DNA of 7,754 nt, from NCBI GenBank assembly GCA_050730675.1, contig JBOHNM010000176.1, positions 1-7,754 of the forward strand. Direction: 5' to 3'. The notes under the pieces were generated by a model. It ran no database searches. It saw nothing but the letters and a program-made list of their open reading frames with translations, and was not told where the DNA came from. The translations under genes were made by a program, and so were the position numbers. This DNA comes from JBOHNM01 sp050730675 (lineage in GTDB: Bacteria; Planctomycetota; Phycisphaerae; Phycisphaerales; UBA1924). Below are positions 6,196 through 7,754 of this stretch, piece after piece; the stretch's first letter is position 1; every line of letters begins with the position of its first letter.

Positions 6196-6260
6196 CCCGG
6201 GTCTCTCAGGTCCGGGCATCCGTCCACGCTCAGCTTCTCTCTCCGTCCAGCGGGGCGTGG
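6196..6260 (+). other. Two hairpins leading into the large-unit array
   Basis: The first is CCCGG/CCGGG (6196-6200/6212-6216), with TCTCTC in its loop. The second pairs 6224-6234 with 6250-6260: 10 of 11 pairs, one T-G on plus and one A-G mismatch, with CTCTCTC (6237-6243) in its 15-nt loop. The second ends 15 nt before the closing helix of unit A. Between 6086 and 6195 I see an AT-richer stretch and a 10-bp palindrome (6161-6170) but no gene. Confidence 0.5.
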
Positions 6261-6275
6261 TGGGTCCTGGTTTCA

Positions 6276-6426
6276 TCCAGTCTCCATCGATCGACGGCCA
6301 GCTCTGCGTCCCTCTCTCTCGTCCGCCAACAAACGGGGGGAGGAAACGGTGTGGTGTCGTGTCGCGGTCCGCTCGTCAGCATCCAAGTAGGAAGCGGAGA
6401 CGGGCCGTCGATCGGTGCAGACTGGA
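6276..6426 (+). ncRNA. Large structured unit A
   Basis: The closing helix pairs 6276-6299 with 6403-6426: 23 of 24 positions pair, including one T-G. Its inner part is CGATCGACGGCC/GGCCGTCGATCG and its outer part is TCCAGTCT/AGACTGGA. Inside, CCTCTCTCT (6311-6319) pairs with GGGGGGAGG (6335-6343) using three T-G pairs. A third helix, TCCGCT/AGCGGA (6368-6373/6393-6398), encloses TCC/GGA with an AAGTA loop. All G-U pairs need the plus strand. The layout matches units B and C. It resembles no RNA family I know. Confidence 0.7.
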
Positions 6427-6432
6427 CAGGGT

Positions 6433-6479
6433 CCAAGCTCACGTGCGAGGCTCTTGGGTTTTCAGGCCGCCCGTGCGGC
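6433..6479 (+). other. Spacer hairpins between units A and B
   Basis: CCAAG/CTTGG (6433-6437/6453-6457) encloses CTC/GAG (6438-6440/6447-6449). A second hairpin, GCCGC/GCGGC (6466-6470/6475-6479), has loop CCGT. A hairpin with the same stem, GCCGC/GCGGC, lies at the equivalent place before unit C. Confidence 0.45.
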
Positions 6480-6495
6480 AAGGTGCGAGGCGTGG

Positions 6496-6650
6496 GACGA
6501 GTTCGCGCCGATCGATGGCCCGCTGAGCACTCCTCTCTCTCCAGCACGTCACGGCAGGGGGGAGTCATGGAGTGTGGTGGTGTCGAACCGCCGCGTCGTT
6601 CCGGTTTTTCCAGAGAACTCAGACGCGCCATCGGTCGCCACGGACTCGTC
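6496..6650 (+). ncRNA. Large structured unit B
   Basis: The closing helix pairs 6496-6519 with 6627-6650: 22 of 24 positions pair. The inner part is CGATCGATGGC/GCCATCGGTCG, where 6516/6630 is T-A instead of the C-G of unit A and 6512/6634 is T-G. The outer part is GACGAGTT/GACTCGTC, unrelated in sequence to unit A but still paired. The second helix is ACTCCTCTC (6529-6537) with GGGGGGAGT (6557-6565), nine pairs, two of them T-G. The third helix is weak (GTTC/GAAC, 6598-6601/6615-6618). Lengths between helices are close to those in A and C. Confidence 0.7.
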
Positions 6651-6734
6651 TTGACAGTCTTTGGTTGTGCGAAGCTCTCTCGAATCCTCGACCTGAAACT
6701 CTCTCTGCACTCATTCTAACCGGACGCTGCGTTT

Positions 6735-6751
6735 GCCGCAAGTCCCGCGGC
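6735..6751 (+). other. Spacer hairpin between units B and C
   Basis: GCCGC/GCGGC (6735-6739/6747-6751) with a 7-nt loop lies 4 nt before the outermost helix of unit C. The rest of the B-C spacer (6651-6734) carries two further CTCTCTC tracts (6675-6681 and 6699-6706), the second preceded by GAAA. Confidence 0.45.
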
Positions 6752-6755
6752 ATGG

Positions 6756-6908
6756 GTTTGGGATGGTCCCCTTCGATCGACGGCGCCTTCAGTCTTCCTC
6801 TCTCTCGGCCAAGAGCGGGTGGAAGGAGTTGTCGCGTCGCTTTTCCGCTCACAGGCACACTTGATATGGGAAGACCGAGGTGCGCCGTCGATCGGATAGG
6901 ACTCAAAC
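6756..6908 (+). ncRNA. Large structured unit C
   Basis: The inner closing helix CGATCGACGGCGC/GCGCCGTCGATCG (6774-6786/6882-6894) is perfect over 13 pairs. It continues outward through a short internal loop to 6765-6769/6899-6903 and, past a 4-nt bulge (6761-6764), to GTTTG/CAAAC (6756-6760/6904-6908). The second helix is CTTCCTCTC (6794-6802) with GGGTGGAAG (6817-6825), 8 of 9 paired. The third is TTTTCC/GGGAAG (6841-6846/6868-6873), with two T-G pairs. The tip of the inner helix ends CGC/GCG where unit A has CC/GG, again compensated. Confidence 0.7.
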
Positions 6909-6970
6909 TTCTGTCTCAAGCTCTTCGGTTGTCATCGAACCCTGAAACACTTGCAACTGTCGTGCCAAAC

Positions 6971-7030
6971 CTCTCTCGCCTCCCGACCTCTCTCTGCTCC
7001 CAACATCCCTGCCGGGCTCTCTCGCCTCCC
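6971..7030 (+). repeat. CTCTCTCGCCTCCC direct repeat with pyrimidine-rich spacer
   Basis: The 14-nt sequence occurs at 6971-6984 and 7017-7030, with another CTCTCTCT at 6988-6995 between them. It forms the right end of the array, next to the stop codon of the minus-strand gene at 7041. From 6909 to 7040 I see no long helix, only short pairings such as GGTT/AACC at 6927-6930/6938-6941. Confidence 0.6.
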
Positions 7031-7040
7031 TGCGAAACCT

Positions 7041-7526
7041 TCAAGGCAACTGCTTGCGTCGGCCGCCCGCCGCGTGCAGCGCCGGCTGAATCCGCCGTCC
7101 CAGGATCACCTTCTCGACACTGACCTGTGCCGGCGTCTCCGCCGTCACCACCGCACCCGGGACCAAGCTCTCGACCGCACCTTCGATCGACTCGCAATCC
7201 GTCTGAGCGGGCAGGAACACCGATGCGCCCGCACGCCGGATCTCGGCCTCCTGATCTTGATTGACCTCGCCTGCAACCGCAACCGTCACGATCGGGGCCC
7301 AGTGGTTCCTGAGCCGAGCGATCAGCCGAGACGCCGCGGACGCGGGGCTCGGCACCTGGACGACTGCGGCCTTGGGGTGGGCCAGCAGGATCTGCCGCGT
7401 GACCTCCTGGACGTTCCGACCGTCCAGGATTGTCCAGCGGTTGCGAAGAGAGGCTCGGGCGATTCCTGGCTGGAGCTGGTCGTCGAACTTCACGACGATG
7501 ACAGGTTGTTCCAGACAGGCATACAT
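7041..7526 (-). CDS. Protein of unknown function with degenerate receiver-like pattern (161 aa)
   Basis: The frame has clear coding third-position bias. Residues about 8-122 alternate strands and helices as in a response-regulator receiver: PVIVVKF, then KAAVVQVPS, then SRLIARLRNHWAPIVTVAVAG, then AEIRRAGASVFLPAQ, then SIEGAVESLV. The stretches IRRAGASVFLPA and PIVTVAVAG match the usual final strands, but the phosphoacceptor Asp and the conserved Lys are absent (VVQVP and LPAQ replace them). It would therefore be a non-phosphorylated pseudo-receiver, if the resemblance is real. A basic tail (GRRIQPALHAAGGRRKQLP) follows. ATG 7526 is preferred over TTG 7532 because GAGAGAGAGG lies 7 nt before it. 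There is no signal peptide or membrane segment. Transcription from it runs toward the array. Confidence 0.65.
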   Translation of the reverse strand: MYACLEQPVIVVKFDDQLQPGIARASLRNRWTILDGRNVQEVTRQILLAHPKAAVVQVPSPASAASRLIARLRNHWAPIVTVAVAGEVNQDQEAEIRRAGASVFLPAQTDCESIEGAVESLVPGAVVTAETPAQVSVEKVILGRRIQPALHAAGGRRKQLP

Positions 7527-7533
7527 CCGCAAA

Positions 7534-7543
7534 CCTCTCTCTC
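7534..7543 (-). promoter_or_regulatory. GAGAGAGAGG ribosome binding site made from the array motif
   Basis: On the minus strand GAGAGAGAGG lies 7 nt before ATG 7526 and can pair with the anti-Shine-Dalgarno end of 16S rRNA. It is the reverse complement of the CCTCTCTCTC tract repeated through the array, and the following TTTG also recurs at 6963-6977 read on the minus strand. Confidence 0.5.
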
Positions 7544-7590
7544 AACCGGCTGTTCACCGGCAGAATCTGCTGATGCGAACTGCGTGCCAG

Positions 7591-7619
7591 AGCATACCGC
7601 CGCGATCGCTCGTCTGAAA
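7591..7619 (-). promoter_or_regulatory. Candidate promoter of the 161-aa gene
   Basis: On the minus strand TATGCT (7591-7596) is a reasonable -10 box, with TTTCAG 17 nt upstream (7614-7619) as a poor -35 box. It would give a leader of about 55-60 nt. Only the -10 box supports this. Confidence 0.25.
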
Positions 7620-7627
7620 GCGGTTGG

Positions 7628-7675
7628 AAGGTCCTTAGTAGAACCTTTGCGTTGGACCTAAATGGCACATGTGCC
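7628..7675. promoter_or_regulatory. Palindrome and competing inverted repeats upstream of the 161-aa gene
   Basis: GGCACATGTGCC (7664-7675) is a perfect 12-bp palindrome, operator-like in form. Next to it, AAGGT (7628-7632) can pair with ACCTT (7643-7647), or AGGTCC (7629-7634) can pair with GGACCT (7654-7659), but not both. These lie upstream of the candidate promoter. The remaining DNA to 7754 shows one more inverted repeat, GCAGC/GCTGC, near 7700-7725, and no complete gene. Confidence 0.35.
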
Positions 7676-7754
7676 GGAATGGAGTACCAAATCGGCGCAC
7701 AGCAGCACAGTTGTGCGGAGCTGCCGGACCGATAAAATGAAAACGACCCGGGCC

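Noticed and set aside
6276..6908. Integron attC sites or MITE-like transposon copies
   Set aside because: The size and imperfect palindromes suggested attC, but the GTTRRRY / RYYYAAC core sites are absent. Transposon copies should share their terminal sequence, whereas here the outer arms differ between units yet remain complementary; no target-site duplications are seen.
6415..6960. tRNA-like or hammerhead-like motifs (for example CGAATCC on plus; ACGAGTCC, GGGTTCGATGAC on minus)
   Set aside because: The short strings resemble a T-loop or hammerhead core, but no cloverleaf or complete hammerhead can be drawn around them.
5236..7023. CTCTCTC tracts as a simple microsatellite
   Set aside because: The tracts are short, dispersed over more than 2 kb, of one orientation, and placed at defined positions relative to stems, unlike slippage-generated tandem DNA.
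6099..7661. Plus-strand frames of 183-236 codons (6099-6719, 6572-7123, 6951-7661)
   Set aside because: Their products are Arg/Ser/Pro-rich without domain pattern. The first two cross the structured units, where base pairing explains the sequence; the third is opposite the 161-aa gene.
7737..7754. ATG AAA ACG ACC... at the right edge as the start of a plus-strand gene
   Set aside because: Only six codons are visible and no ribosome binding site precedes them; it cannot be supported from this window.

Overview
The window is GC-rich throughout, with coding sequence strongly biased to G/C at third positions. The large secreted protein at the left edge combines lamin-tail, DUF11-like and Ig-like modules. 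Together with a non-mevalonate isoprenoid gene of unusual length, this suggests a planctomycete, possibly Phycisphaerae. That placement is an inference from protein style; no rRNA or other taxonomic marker is present.

Positions 1-5144 are ordinary chromosome. A secreted multidomain protein runs off the left edge (1-2666, minus). It diverges from ispD (2944-3756, plus), which converges on a small membrane protein with a DUF2007-like domain (3784-4269, minus). That gene diverges over only 50 bp from a LOG-family nucleotide-binding protein (4320-5144, plus). These genes do not form an obvious pathway. Three of them have a TANNNT hexamer only 5-7 nt before the start codon and no Shine-Dalgarno sequence, which suggests leaderless transcripts. 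The secreted-protein gene has a good ribosome binding site.

From 5145 to about 7040 the window is mostly not protein coding and holds an unusually dense series of base-paired elements. The left part (about 5190-5794) is a chain of more than ten hairpins. Several are separated by linkers of the type CTCTCTCT...AAA. It includes a 43-nt repeat present twice whose only two differences form a compensatory base-pair change. The right part (about 6196-6908) holds three copies of a larger element of about 150 nt. Each copy has a long closing helix (22-27 pairs), a second helix that pairs a CTCTCTC tract with a G-rich tract, and a weaker third helix. The outer closing-helix sequence differs completely between copies but stays complementary, which is the signature of selection on structure. 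G-U pairs favour the plus strand as the transcribed RNA. The motif CTCTCTC occurs 15 times between 5236 and 7543, always in this orientation, and I found none in the first 5.1 kb. I do not recognise this as any known RNA family. It is the main candidate for an undescribed system.

Two minus-strand reading frames sit in or beside the structured region. One is a 75-residue unknown protein (5803-6030) between the two parts of the array. The other is a 161-residue protein (7041-7526) with a receiver-like fold pattern but no phosphorylation residues. The ribosome binding site of the second is itself a GAGAGAGAGG tract, the reverse complement of the array motif. Whether either protein works with the RNA is unknown.
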